Part shown: piece by piece, positions 42,778 to 52,311 of the stretch
Numbering within the stretch: position 1 is the first letter of the stretch
Layout of the letters: every line of letters starts with the position of its first letter
NCBI GenBank assembly: GCA_963738365.1
Contig: CAVTWH010000010.1
Coordinates: forward strand, 930,001-994,000
Direction: 5' to 3'
Source of the DNA: CAVTWH01 sp963738365
GTDB lineage: Bacteria; Actinomycetota; Actinomycetes; Mycobacteriales; Micromonosporaceae
DNA length: 64,000 nucleotides
The notes under the pieces: generated by a model
The model's input: only the letters and a program-made list of their open reading frames with translations
Databases searched by the model: none
Told to the model about the DNA's origin: nothing
Position numbers and translations under genes: made by a program

Positions 42778-44496
42778 TCAGCCGGTGCTGCTCGGTGAGC
42801 CGGTCGGGCTGGGGGTCCCGCCGGTGGAGCCGGGGTCGCCGATGTAGATGATGATCTGGTCGGTGGTCTTGCGGACCGAGCCGGCCTGCGGGTCCTGGTC
42901 GAGCACCAGGCCGTACTCGGTGGGGGCGGTGGTGAAGTGCTTGGACACCTTGACGTTGTTGAACTTCATCGAGTGCAGCTTGGCGACCGCCGCGGTCTGG
43001 GTGAGCGTAGTGACGTCGGGTACCTGCGCCATGTTCCCCAGCGACAGGGTCAGCGTGACGGTACTGCCCTTCTCCACCGTGCTGTTCTCGGTCGGCGCGA
43101 CCGCCAGCACCTGGTCCTTCGGCTTGTCGCTGTCCTGAGTGGCGTACTTGGGCTGCAGGCCGAGACCGGTCAGCGCCTTGCTGGCCGCGTTCTTGTCCTG
43201 ACCCACCAGGCCGCCCGGGATCTGCACGTCACCCGGGCCCTGGCAGACCTGGAAGGTGACGCTGCTGCCCTCGGGTACCTGCTGGCCGGCGCCGGGTGAC
43301 TGGCTCACCACCGTGTTGCGGGTACAGGTGTCGCTGGTCACCGGCTGCTGGTTGCCGGTCAGCTTGGCCTGGGTGAGCAGCGTCCGGGCGGTGTCCGGGT
43401 TGCTGCCGGTGAGGTTCGGCACGGACGAGGTGGGCGTCTGGTTGGCCAGGTAGATGCCGACGCCCAGGGCCACCACGGCGAGCAGGCCGAGCAGGCTCAG
43501 CGCGACCAGTACCCAGGTGGAGGCGCGGCGCCGCTGGGCGTTGCCGACCCGGGCCATGGTGCCGGTGTTGCGGTTGCCCATCACCCGGGGCGGCGGCGGT
43601 ACGAAGGCGGCCACCCGCTCGTCGTCGCGCATCACCGGGGTGGCCACCACCGGTCGGCCGGAGGCGGCGCGCAGCAGGTCGGCGCGCATCTCCCCGGCGC
43701 TCTGGTAGCGGTTCATCCGGTTCTTCGACAGCGCCTTGAGCACCACCGCGTCGACCGCCGGCGGGACGTCCGGATTCAGCAGGCTCGGCGGCCGGGGGTC
43801 CTCCCGGACGTGCTGGTAGGCCACCGACACCGGGTTGTCGCCGACGAACGGCGGCTGGCCGGTGAGCAGCTCGTAGACCACGCAGCCGGCGGCGTAGACG
43901 TCGGAGCGGGCGTCCACCGCCTCGCCGCGCGCCTGCTCCGGGGAGAGGTACTGGGCGGTGCCGATGACCGCGCTGGTCTGCGTCATCGTGGTGGCGCCGC
44001 TGGCCAGCGCCCGGGCGATGCCGAAGTCCATCACCTTGACCTGGCCGGTCTGGGTGAGCATGACGTTGCCCGGCTTGACGTCCCGGTGGATGATCCCGTG
44101 CCGGTGACTGAACTCCAGCGCGGCGCAGATGTCGGCGCTGATCTCCAGCGCCCGGCGCGGCATCAGCGGCCCCTCGGCGGCCAGCACCTCCTTGAGGGTG
44201 CGGCCGTTGACGTACTCCATCACGATGTAGGGCAGCGGCTCGCCGCCCGGGGCGCGCTCCTCCCCGGTGTCGTAGACGGCGACGATGGCGGGGTGGTTCA
44301 GCGACGCCGAGTTCTGTGCCTCGCGGCGGAAGCGCAGCTGGAAGTTGTCGTCCCGGGCCAGGTCCGGGCGGAGCATCTTGACCGCGACGTCCCGCCCGAG
44401 CCGCAGGTCACGGCCCCGGTGTACCTCGGCCATGCCGCCGTACCCCAGCAGCTCGCCGACCTGGTACCGCTCGCCCAGCAGGCGGCCCGCGTTCAT
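42778..44496 (-). CDS. pknB: Ser/Thr protein kinase PknB with three PASTA domains
   Basis: A 572-residue membrane receptor kinase. The kinase domain (1-about 270) has the Gly loop LGYGGMAEV, Lys in VAVKML, HRDVKPGNVML, DFGIARA and an activation loop with TMTQTS (TQT auto-phosphorylation site type). A juxtamembrane linker and one membrane helix (about 330-350) lead to three extracellular PASTA repeats and a Thr/Ser/Pro tail. PknB senses muropeptides or lipid II and controls growth and division. It is the last gene of the pstP-to-pknB block, downstream of pknA. Confidence 0.97.
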   Translation of the reverse strand: MNAGRLLGERYQVGELLGYGGMAEVHRGRDLRLGRDVAVKMLRPDLARDDNFQLRFRREAQNSASLNHPAIVAVYDTGEERAPGGEPLPYIVMEYVNGRTLKEVLAAEGPLMPRRALEISADICAALEFSHRHGIIHRDVKPGNVMLTQTGQVKVMDFGIARALASGATTMTQTSAVIGTAQYLSPEQARGEAVDARSDVYAAGCVVYELLTGQPPFVGDNPVSVAYQHVREDPRPPSLLNPDVPPAVDAVVLKALSKNRMNRYQSAGEMRADLLRAASGRPVVATPVMRDDERVAAFVPPPPRVMGNRNTGTMARVGNAQRRRASTWVLVALSLLGLLAVVALGVGIYLANQTPTSSVPNLTGSNPDTARTLLTQAKLTGNQQPVTSDTCTRNTVVSQSPGAGQQVPEGSSVTFQVCQGPGDVQIPGGLVGQDKNAASKALTGLGLQPKYATQDSDKPKDQVLAVAPTENSTVEKGSTVTLTLSLGNMAQVPDVTTLTQTAAVAKLHSMKFNNVKVSKHFTTAPTEYGLVLDQDPQAGSVRKTTDQIIIYIGDPGSTGGTPSPTGSPSSTG

Positions 44497-44554
44497 ATCG
44501 TCTGTCGTCCTTCACTCCGCGACACCCGTCGCACTCTATCCACCCCGCGCACGC

Positions 44555-46174
44555 TCACCCCGTCGAGCCGCTCGGCACCACGCACGGCACCTGCCCGATG
44601 CCGCTGCCGCAGGTGGCGCTCGGCTTGGCGCTCGGCTTCTCTCCGGGCGTGGTCGGAGCCGTGGTCGGGGTCCGGGTCGGGCCGCCGGTCGGCTGGTCGT
44701 CCCCGCCGCCACCCTTGCCGGTGTACGTCGTCACCGTGATCACTTCACCCTTGCGGGCCGTGCACGGCGAGATGACGCTGATCGTGTTGGCCTTGCCGCC
44801 GCTGGCGTAGGCCCGCTGCACCCGGAAGCCGTCCTGGGTGAGGCGCTGCTCCACCTGGCTGTAGCTGAGCTTCCTGAGCTGGTCACAGGGCAGGTCCACG
44901 GTCTGCGCCGCGACCGAGCCGGTGGTGCTCGGCCCGGCCCCGCCGCCGGTGTCCTTGCCCTTGGTGGCCAGCCACACCGCGCCCGCGATGAGCAGCAGCA
45001 CCAGCAGGCCGATGAGGACGCCGATGACGACCGCACCGGCCCGGCCACCGCCGCCGCGGGTACCGGTGCCGGTGGTGCCCGGGTAGCCGGGGCCGGCGGA
45101 GTAGTAGGCGGTGTCCGAGCGCACGACCGGGGGCGGCGGGGCCGCCGCGGTACCCCGGCTGACGCCCGGGGGCGGCGGGCTCACCGGCGTTCCGCCGAGC
45201 ACCCGGGTGCCGCCCGGGGCCACCGGCGGCGGGCCACCGGCCGGCGGGCGGGCCGCACCCGCCGCGTTGCCCTGCGGGCCGCCGGAGGTCTGCGCCGGTA
45301 CCGGCGGCACCGAGACTGGGACACCGCCCGGGCCGGCGGCGACGTTGCCGGTGGCCAGGCCGGCCGCCGCCCGGCGGGCCACCTGGCCGAGCGCCGCGGC
45401 GGTGGGGAAGCGGGCCGCCGGGTCCTTGGCCATCGCGCGCTCGACGATCGCGCGTACCGCCGGGGGGATGTCGCCGGGCAGCGGCGGCGGGTTGTCCCGC
45501 ACGTGCCGCATGGCGATCTCCAGCGGGTTGTCGCCCTCGAACGGGCGCCGGCCGGACAGGCACTGGAAGGCGACCACACCCAGGGCGTACACGTCGGAGA
45601 GTGGGCTGGCGGTGCTGCCGGCCGCCTGCTCGGGGGAGATGTAGGAGGCGGTGCCGAGCACCGAGCCGGCGGCGGTGAGCTGGCCGACGATCTCCGAGCG
45701 GGCGATGCCGAAGTCGGTGAGCACCAGCGAGCCGTTCGGGCGGACCAGCAGGTTGCCCGGCTTCACGTCGCGGTGCACGATGCCCTTGTCGTGGGCGGCT
45801 TGCAGGGCGTCGGCGGCCTGGGCCACCAGCGCCATGGTGCGGGCCGGGGTGAGCCGGCCGACCCGGCTGAGGGTACGCGAGAGCGCATCCCCCTCGACGT
45901 ACTCCATCACCAGGTAGGCGCCGACCGCCGGGTCGGAGCCGTAGTCGTAGACGTCCACCACGCCCGGGTGGTTGATGGTGGCCATGGTGCGCGCCTCGCC
46001 ACGGAACCGCTCGGCGAAGCCGGGCTCCTCCAGCAGCGCCGGGAGCAGGATCTTCACCGCCACGGTACGGCCCAGCACCTCGTCGGTGCCGCGCCACACG
46101 TCGCCCATGCCACCGCCGGCGATCCGGTCCACGAGCTTGTACCGGCCGCCGAGCGTCGTACCCACGCTCACCAT
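44555..46174 (-). CDS. pknA: Ser/Thr protein kinase PknA
   Basis: A 539-residue kinase with RIAGGGMGDV, VAVKIL, HRDVKPGNLLV and DFGIARS in residues 1-about 265. A long Pro/Gly linker is followed by a membrane helix (about 405-430) and an extracellular region. That region carries one PASTA-like module (DLPCDQLRKLSYSQVEQRL to EVITVTTYTG), which is unlike mycobacterial PknA. Position between pbpA and pknB fixes the name. It works with PknB on division and wall-synthesis proteins. Start from GTG/ATG context at 46174, 16 bp after pbpA. Confidence 0.93.
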   Translation of the reverse strand: MVSVGTTLGGRYKLVDRIAGGGMGDVWRGTDEVLGRTVAVKILLPALLEEPGFAERFRGEARTMATINHPGVVDVYDYGSDPAVGAYLVMEYVEGDALSRTLSRVGRLTPARTMALVAQAADALQAAHDKGIVHRDVKPGNLLVRPNGSLVLTDFGIARSEIVGQLTAAGSVLGTASYISPEQAAGSTASPLSDVYALGVVAFQCLSGRRPFEGDNPLEIAMRHVRDNPPPLPGDIPPAVRAIVERAMAKDPAARFPTAAALGQVARRAAAGLATGNVAAGPGGVPVSVPPVPAQTSGGPQGNAAGAARPPAGGPPPVAPGGTRVLGGTPVSPPPPGVSRGTAAAPPPPVVRSDTAYYSAGPGYPGTTGTGTRGGGGRAGAVVIGVLIGLLVLLLIAGAVWLATKGKDTGGGAGPSTTGSVAAQTVDLPCDQLRKLSYSQVEQRLTQDGFRVQRAYASGGKANTISVISPCTARKGEVITVTTYTGKGGGGDDQPTGGPTRTPTTAPTTPGEKPSAKPSATCGSGIGQVPCVVPSGSTG

Positions 46175-46190
46175 CTGTCAACCCCCGGCG

Positions 46191-47702
46191 TCACTTGGCG
46201 CCCCTCTCGGCGATGACGGCCTTCATCATCTCGCCCGCGATCCGGGCCGCCTCGCCGCTACCGCCCGGGCCCGCCTTCTCCAGGAAGACGGCGACCGCGC
46301 AGAGCGGCTTGTTGTTCTTGTCGAGCACGTAGCCGATGAACCAGCCGTGGTCACCGGCGTCCGACGCGTTCTGCGCGGTGCCGGTCTTGCCGCCCACCCG
46401 GTAGCCGGGGATCTGCGCCTTGCGCCCGGTCCCCTTGGCGACGACGCTCTCCATCATCTGCTGCAGATCGCCGGCCACCTGCGGCGACACCGGGGTACCC
46501 AGCGCCTTGGGCTGGGTGGTGTCGGCGATGGTCAGGTCCGGCGCCTGCAACTGGTTGACGATGTAGGGCCGCATCAGGACGCCGTTGTTGGCCACCGCGG
46601 CGGCCACCATGGCGTCCTGCAGCGGCGTCTCCCGCACGTCGAGCTGGCCGATGGAGGACTGCGCCACGGCGTTCGGGTCGTCCTGGCCGTCCTGGCCGGT
46701 CATGTCCCCGGTCCGGCTGGCCGCCACCTTGATCGCCAGGTTGCCGGAGCCGTCCAGGGTCAGGTCGTCGTTCTCGAAGCCGAACGCCCGGGCCATGTCC
46801 TTGAGCTTGTCCGCGCCGAGCGTGACGCCCAGGTGCGCGAAGCCGGTGTTGCAGGACTGGGTGAGCGCGTCGATCAGGCTGATCGTGGCGCCCGGGCAGA
46901 TCTCGTCCTCGGCGTTGTGGATGGTGAAGCCGCCGCCCGGCACCGGGGTGTAGGACTCGCCCGCCGGGATCACCGTCTGCGGCGTGTACTGCCCGGTGGA
47001 CAGCGCGGCTGCCGAGACGATCACCTTCATCGTCGAGCCGGGCGGGTAGGTGCCCTGGATTGCCCGGTTGAGCAGCGGCTGCTTCGGGTCGGACTCGAGC
47101 GCGTCGTAGGCCTTCCCGGCGGCGTCGGTGTCGTGCTGGGTCAGCGTGTTCGGGTCGAAGCTGGGCAGCGAGACCATCGCCAGCACTCCGCCGGTGACCG
47201 GGTCGATGGCCACCGCGGCGCCGCTCTTGGCGCCCACCTTGTTGTTCGTCAGCTGGGTGAAGGCGGCCTGCTGGGCGGCCTTGGAGAGGGTCACGATGAC
47301 GTTGCCACCGGGCGTCTTGTCGCCGGTGAACATCTCCTTGAACCGGTCGCCGAACAGCGCCGGGGCGTTGCCGGAGAGGAAGTCGTTCTGCGAACGCTCC
47401 ACCCCGGCCGACCCGCCGTTGACCGAGCGGTACCCGATGATCTGGGCGTAGACCTGGTTCAACGGGTAGGTGCGCAGGTACTTGAGGTTGTCGTTGGTGG
47501 CCGTGCTGACCGCGAGCACGGTGCCGTCGGCGAGCTGGATGTTGCCCCGCTGGCGCTCGTACTCGGAGTAGAGCACCCGGGCGTTGTGCTCGTTGGTGCG
47601 GTACGAGTCGGCCCGGTAGGCCTGTACCCAGTTGAGGTTCACGAACAGCAGGCCGAACAGCACGATGATCACGACACCGGCCCGGCGCAGCGGAGCGTTC
47701 AT
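46191..47702 (-). CDS. pbpA: penicillin-binding protein A (class B transpeptidase)
   Basis: A 503-residue class B PBP. An N-terminal membrane helix (residues 8-28) and dimerisation region are followed by a transpeptidase domain with the active-site motif PGSTMK, the SxN-type motif SCN in TQSCNTGF, and KTGTAQ. It cross-links peptidoglycan during division or elongation. Its ATG overlaps the RodA/FtsW stop by 4 bp, a coupling typical of SEDS-bPBP pairs. Known to be phosphorylated by the adjacent kinases in mycobacteria. Confidence 0.96.
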   Translation of the reverse strand: MNAPLRRAGVVIIVLFGLLFVNLNWVQAYRADSYRTNEHNARVLYSEYERQRGNIQLADGTVLAVSTATNDNLKYLRTYPLNQVYAQIIGYRSVNGGSAGVERSQNDFLSGNAPALFGDRFKEMFTGDKTPGGNVIVTLSKAAQQAAFTQLTNNKVGAKSGAAVAIDPVTGGVLAMVSLPSFDPNTLTQHDTDAAGKAYDALESDPKQPLLNRAIQGTYPPGSTMKVIVSAAALSTGQYTPQTVIPAGESYTPVPGGGFTIHNAEDEICPGATISLIDALTQSCNTGFAHLGVTLGADKLKDMARAFGFENDDLTLDGSGNLAIKVAASRTGDMTGQDGQDDPNAVAQSSIGQLDVRETPLQDAMVAAAVANNGVLMRPYIVNQLQAPDLTIADTTQPKALGTPVSPQVAGDLQQMMESVVAKGTGRKAQIPGYRVGGKTGTAQNASDAGDHGWFIGYVLDKNNKPLCAVAVFLEKAGPGGSGEAARIAGEMMKAVIAERGAK

Positions 47703-49156
47703 CGGACGATCTCCGTAGCCAGGCCGGCCAGCTGCTCCGGCGCCTTCGGGGGTGGCGGCGCCGGCCGGCGGCCGGCGTCGGAGATCCGCAGCAGCACGGC
47801 CACCAGCAGCCAGTTGGCCATCAGCGACGAACCACCGGCGGACAGGAACGGGGTGGTCTGGCCGGTCAGCGGGATCAGCTTGGTGACCCCGCCGACGATC
47901 ACGAAGACCTGCAGGCCGAGGGTGAAGGCCAGGCCACCGGCGAGCAGCTTGCCGAACGAGTCGCGCACGGTGATCGCGGCGCGCAGGCCGCGCTCCACGA
48001 TGACCAGGTAGACGGCCAGCAGCGCGGTCAGGCCGAACAGCCCGATCTCCTCGCCCATGCCGGCGAAGACGAAGTCACTGTCCACCGCGGGGACGAGGTT
48101 GGGGTCGCCGGCGCCCGGGCCGGTGCCGAAGATGCCGCCGCTGCCCAGGCCGAGCAGCGACTGGACCAGTTGGTACCCGTCCCCGTTGGGGTCGGCGAAC
48201 GGGTCGAGCCAGATGTTGGCCCGCTCGTAGAAGTTCGCGAACGGCCCGCCGATCGCCCCGCCCAGGAAGTACGCCAGGAACGCGCCGCCGAAGAACAGCA
48301 GCAGGCCGATGATCAGCCAGCTGACCCGCTCGGTGGCGATGTAGAGGGTCACCACGAACATGCCGAAGTAGAGCAGCGAGGTGCCCAGGTCCTTCTCGAA
48401 GACCAGCACCATGAGGCTCATCAGCCAGATGGCCACGACCGGCCCGAGGTCGCGCCCGCGCGGGAAGTCGATGCCCAGGAACCGGCGGCTGGCCAGCGAC
48501 AGCACCTCGCGCTTGCGGACCAGGTAGTAGGCGAAGAAGCAGAGCAGCAGCAGCTTGGCGAACTCACCGGGCTGGAGCTGGAAGCCGCCGAACTTGATCC
48601 ACAGCTTGGCACCGTGGATCTCGGAGAACCGGCCGGGCAACACAGCCGGGATGATCACCAGGACGACACCGGCAAGGCCCAGGGTGTAGGCGTAGCGGGA
48701 CAGCGCGCGGTGGTCCTTGACCAGCATCAGGAAACCGATGGCCAGGGCCAGCGCGACCAGCGTCCAGATCAGCTGGTGCTCGCTCTCGGCGGTGAAGGTG
48801 GGCAGCGTCGCCCGCTTCTCCGGCTTGACGTCGCCCAGGTCCAGCCGGCGCATGAAGGAGACCGACAGGCCGTTGAGCAGCGCCACACACGGCACGATCA
48901 CCGGGTCGGCGTAGGGGGCGAGGAAGCGCAGGGCCACGTGCAGGGCCAGGAACAGCACGCCGAGCAGCGCAGGGATGACCCAGAAGTCCGGCTGCAGCTG
49001 GTGCAGCAGGCCGTACTCCATGGCCACGGTGTAGACGACGACGATGCCCAGCGCGAAGATCAGCAGGGCCAGTTCGACATTGCGCGGGGTACGCACGCCG
49101 GGCACCGCCGCCCGGCTGCGGGTCGGCGGTGCGGCGTACGGTGCTGGCGCGGTCAC
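47699..49156 (-). CDS. rodA: SEDS-family peptidoglycan polymerase RodA/FtsW
   Basis: A 485-residue protein with 12 or so membrane helices, slightly longer than usual because of an extended N-terminus. Family landmarks are GAKLWIKFGGFQLQPGEFAK, EKDLGTSLLYFG, the large loop with GPGAGDP, SDFVFAGMGEEIG and the C-terminal PFLSAGGSSLMANW. It polymerises glycan strands with its partner PBP (pbpA). It starts 21 bp after pstP and overlaps pbpA, as Rv0017c does with Rv0016c. Confidence 0.95.
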   Translation of the reverse strand: MTAPAPYAAPPTRSRAAVPGVRTPRNVELALLIFALGIVVVYTVAMEYGLLHQLQPDFWVIPALLGVLFLALHVALRFLAPYADPVIVPCVALLNGLSVSFMRRLDLGDVKPEKRATLPTFTAESEHQLIWTLVALALAIGFLMLVKDHRALSRYAYTLGLAGVVLVIIPAVLPGRFSEIHGAKLWIKFGGFQLQPGEFAKLLLLCFFAYYLVRKREVLSLASRRFLGIDFPRGRDLGPVVAIWLMSLMVLVFEKDLGTSLLYFGMFVVTLYIATERVSWLIIGLLLFFGGAFLAYFLGGAIGGPFANFYERANIWLDPFADPNGDGYQLVQSLLGLGSGGIFGTGPGAGDPNLVPAVDSDFVFAGMGEEIGLFGLTALLAVYLVIVERGLRAAITVRDSFGKLLAGGLAFTLGLQVFVIVGGVTKLIPLTGQTTPFLSAGGSSLMANWLLVAVLLRISDAGRRPAPPPPKAPEQLAGLATEIVR

Positions 49157-49177
49157 GTGGTCAATCCTGGTCGACGG

Positions 49178-50555
49178 TCAGCAGGCCGGCAGCGTGGGCG
49201 ACGGCGAAGCCGTCACGCTCGACGAGGCGTCCACGCCCGGAGTGGCGGGCGCGGCGGTACCCGGGCTGGCAGTCACGGCCAGTGACGACGGCGACCCGGA
49301 AGGCTCCAGGGTAGGCGCCGACGGCCCGGCGCTGGCCGAGGGGTCGCAGAGGTTACCGCTGGTCGGGTCGAGCAGCCGGCGCAGCTTCTCCTGGGCGTCG
49401 GCGGCGCTCTCCGCCGAGATGCCCTGCTTGACCCGGTCCTGCGCGGCGCTCTTGAGCTGCTTCACGGTCACCGTGCTGCCCGGCCGGGCGTACACCGAGG
49501 ACAGGTGCAGGCCGGCGACCTCGCCGGGGATGCCCCGGTAGATCACCACCTGGTCGCCGTCGACGCCGACGTAGTACTGCTGCTGGGTGTAGTACCAGCC
49601 GCCCCAGAGCAGGCCGCCGAGGATGCCGGCCAGGGCCACCAGCACCACCGCGGTGCGTACCGGGTGCCGGCGGCGGTGCTGGCGCACGTCGTCGGCGGGC
49701 TCCTCGGTCGGGGCGGCCGGACGCGGGCCGGACAGGGTGGCCGCTCGGGAGGCCGGCGTGGAGCCGTTGGCGCTCGGGGTCATCCCCCGGTCCCGGGCCG
49801 CCGCGCCGCCCACCATGGGCTGCTGCTCGACGATGTCCTCGTCGGTCACGTCGGCCACGATGACGGTGATGTTGTCCGGGCCGCCGCCGCGCAGGGCCAG
49901 CTGCACCAGCCGCTCGACGCACTCGCCGGGGTCGACGTACTCGCGCAGCGTGTCGGCGATGGTCTCGGCGCTCACCACGGCGGTCAGGCCGTCACTGCAG
50001 ATCAGGTACCGGTCGCCGGGCACGGCGGGGCGGATGGCGTACTCGGGGTCGACGTCGCGGCCGTCCATCGCCCGGGTGAGCAGCGAGCGCTGCGGGTGGG
50101 TGCTGGCCTCCTCGGCGCTGATGCGCGCCCTCGTCCACCAGCATCTGGACGTAGGTGTCGTCCTTGGTGATCTGCAGGAACTCGCTGTCGCGCAGCAGGT
50201 ACCCGCGCGAGTCGCCGATGTGCACCGTGCCGAACTTGGTGCCGGAGAAGAGCATCGCGGTCAGCGTGGTGCCCATGCCCTCCATCGCCGGGTTGGCGTC
50301 GACGGTGTCGCGCAGGTGCTGGTTGGCCAGGTCTACCGCCCCGCGCAGGGCGTCGATCGGGGCGTCGCCGGGGACATCCTCGTCGAGCGGGGCGAGCGCC
50401 TCGATGACGATGTTGCTGGCGACGTCACCGGCGGCCATGCCGCCCATGCCGTCGGCGACGGCGAGCAGCCGCGGGCCGGCGTAGACGGAATCCTGGTTTC
50501 CGTCCCGGATCAGGCCGCGGTCACTTCGGGCCGCGTAGCGCAAAGTCAGGGTCAT
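49178..50555 (-). CDS. pstP: PP2C-type Ser/Thr phosphatase PstP (one frame break)
   Basis: About 458 residues after repair. The PP2C domain has RDGNQDSVYAG, ADGMGGMAAGD (metal-binding Asp), GTTLTAML, HIGDSRGYLLR, CSDGLT and GGGPDNITVIV. A membrane helix follows (about 305-325) with a Ser/Pro-rich extracellular tail. One extra base in GCGCGCC at 50123-50129 splits the gene where the family reads VDEGRISAEEA. PstP is the sole phosphatase opposing PknA and PknB, so a true knock-out is improbable and sequencing error likely. Overlaps fhaB by 4 bp. Confidence 0.93.
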
Positions 50556-51038
50556 GGCCGCAACTCAATGGCCGTGCGGCCGATACGGATCGGCACGCCG
50601 AGGGGTACGGGGGTGGGGGCGGTGACCTTCGCGTTGCCGAGGTAGGTCCCGTTGGTGGAGCCTAGGTCCTCCAGGAGCCACTGTCCGGCGCGGGGCACGA
50701 GCCGCGCGTGCCGCGCCGAAGCGTAGTCGTCGGTGATGACGAGCGTGGAGTCCTCGGCGCGGCCGATGGTGATCGGATGCTCACCCAGGGTGATCCGGGT
50801 GCCGGCCAGGGCGCCGGCGGTGACGACCAGCTGGTGCGCCGCCCGGCCCTTCTTGACCTTCGCGGCCGGACTGGCGCCGGCCGACGACGCCGACCCCCGC
50901 GCGGCGCCGCGACGAGCCGGGCCCGGCGCGCCCGCGAACAGGTCGCGGCGGATCACCCCGACCACCGTGAACACGAAGATCCACAGGAGGACGAGGAACC
51001 CGATACCGGGCAACGGTGAGGACAAGCGCCTGCGGCAA
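50552..51038 (-). CDS. fhaB: FHA-domain membrane protein FhaB/FipA (probable frame break near the start)
   Basis: About 161 residues. A membrane helix (GFLVLLWIFVFTVVGVIRR) is followed by an FHA phospho-Thr-binding domain: ITIGRAEDSTLVI, DDYASARHARL, LEDLGSTNGTYL. The frame is intact from a TTG at 51025. The expected N-terminus (LVLTVAR before IGFLVLLW) lies in the next frame from a TTG at 51038; one extra T near 51004 would explain this. The protein links phosphorylated partners to division. It overlaps pstP by 4 bp and follows fhaA by 5 bp. Confidence 0.9.
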
Positions 51039-51043
51039 GGTGG

Positions 51044-51810
51044 TTAGCCGTCCACTCGGAAGGTCAGCGTGGTGGTGCCGATCTGGATCATGTCACCCGG
51101 GTTCAGGGCGACCGCGGAGACGCGCTGGCCGTTGACCATGGTGCCGTTGGTCGAGCCGAGGTCGGTCAGCACCACCTGGGCGCCGTCGTAGTCGAGCCGG
51201 GCGTGCCGGCGGGAGATGCCGACGTCGGGCAGGCGCAGGTTGGCCTGGTCACCGCGGCCGATCACGGTGGAGCCGATGGACAGCGGGTAGGTCCGCCCGT
51301 CGTTGGCGACCAGCCGGACCGCGCGACCGCCGCCCGGCCCGCCGGACACCGGCGGGCCGGACCGTAGCCCCTGGTCATAGGGCGGGTAGTGGCGGCGCGG
51401 GCGGCTGCTCGTAGCTGGGCACCGGCGCCACGTCGCCGCCGGTGTAGACCTCGGCGGTGACCCGGAACATGCCGGTGTCCAGGCCGTCGCCGCGCTCGAT
51501 CTCGACGATCACGTCGCCGTAGACCGTCCAGCCCTGCTCGCCGATGAACTCGGCCTGCGACTGGGCGAGCTCCTGGGCGAGCGCGGCGGCGTACGGGCGC
51601 GAGCCGGCTGTGGTCGTACGGTGAGAGGTCGATCACGTAGCGGTTGGGGACCAGCGTGCGCCCACCGGCGAGGATCGCCTTGTGCGCCTCCGCCTCGCGT
51701 TGCATGGCGTTGAGGATCTCCACAGGGTGGACGACACCCTTGAAGACCTTGGCAAAAGCCCCCTCAACCATACCTTCTAGACGCTTCTCGAAGCGCTGCA
51801 GCACACTCAC
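51044..51810 (-). CDS. fhaA: FHA-domain protein FhaA with DUF3662 (two frame breaks)
   Basis: About 254 residues after repair. The N-terminal DUF3662 domain runs from VLQRFEKRLEGMVEGAF to a GWTVYGDVIVEIE segment. A short Pro-rich linker (YEQPPAP, HYPPYDQG) leads to a C-terminal FHA domain (STVIGRGDQANLRLPD, GISRRHARLDY, LGSTNGTMVNG). Single extra bases near 51599-51602 and 51385-51395 shift the frame. Homologues bind phosphorylated MviN/MurJ and pseudokinases to restrain peptidoglycan precursor flipping. The GTG at 51810 follows AGGAGGAGCC. First gene of the block. Confidence 0.9.
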
Positions 51811-51947
51811 CGGCTCCTCCTGGGTTCCGACGTCTGATGGTATCTGTACCCCGCACACCCGCACGCATCGCCGATCCGCGCGGCCGTGCTACTCTTCCAC
51901 GGCCAGCACGGCCGCGGCTGTTATTCTCTGTGTCGCGCCGTGAGCCG

Positions 51948-52033
51948 GGGGAAGTGGCGGAATGGCAGACGCGCACGGTTCAGGTCCGTGTGCCCGAAAG
52001 GGCGTGAGGGTTCAACTCCCTCCTTCCCCACCA
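51948..52033 (+). tRNA. tRNA-Leu (anticodon CAG)
   Basis: An 86-nt gene including an encoded CCA. The acceptor GGGGAAG pairs with CTTCCCC. The anticodon stem is CACGG/CCGTG with loop TTCAGGT (CAG), there is a long variable arm (TGCCCGAAAGGGCGT), and the T arm is GAGGG-TTCAACT-CCCTC. A TATTCT box about 20 bp upstream is a plausible -10. Divergent from fhaA. Confidence 0.97.
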
Positions 52034-52038
52034 CAACG

Positions 52039-52068
52039 ACGAGCCGACCACTCCGGTGGTCGGCTCGT
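52039..52068 (+). terminator. terminator of tRNA-Leu
   Basis: A perfect 13-bp stem (ACGAGCCGACCAC / GTGGTCGGCTCGT) with loop TCCG starts 5 bp after the CCA end. Confidence 0.85.
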
Positions 52069-52311
52069 CCTGTTATCGGAGATCCGACCTGCCCGCGGGA
52101 GCACAGTGGCAGACCGCCCACCGGCTCACCCGCGGAGGATAACGGGTGCCGCGCCGCGCGGCCCCGGACCCGATCGGGCCAGCCCGATCAGGCGCTGGGA
52201 AGGCCGTCCGCTGTCGGGCGCTATGCTCGGCTGTCGGAAATCCCGCGCAGCCGGCCGTCCGGGCTGGTGAGTACGCCCTGACTGAGTAGCCCTGACAAGG
52301 AGGCAGCCGCG

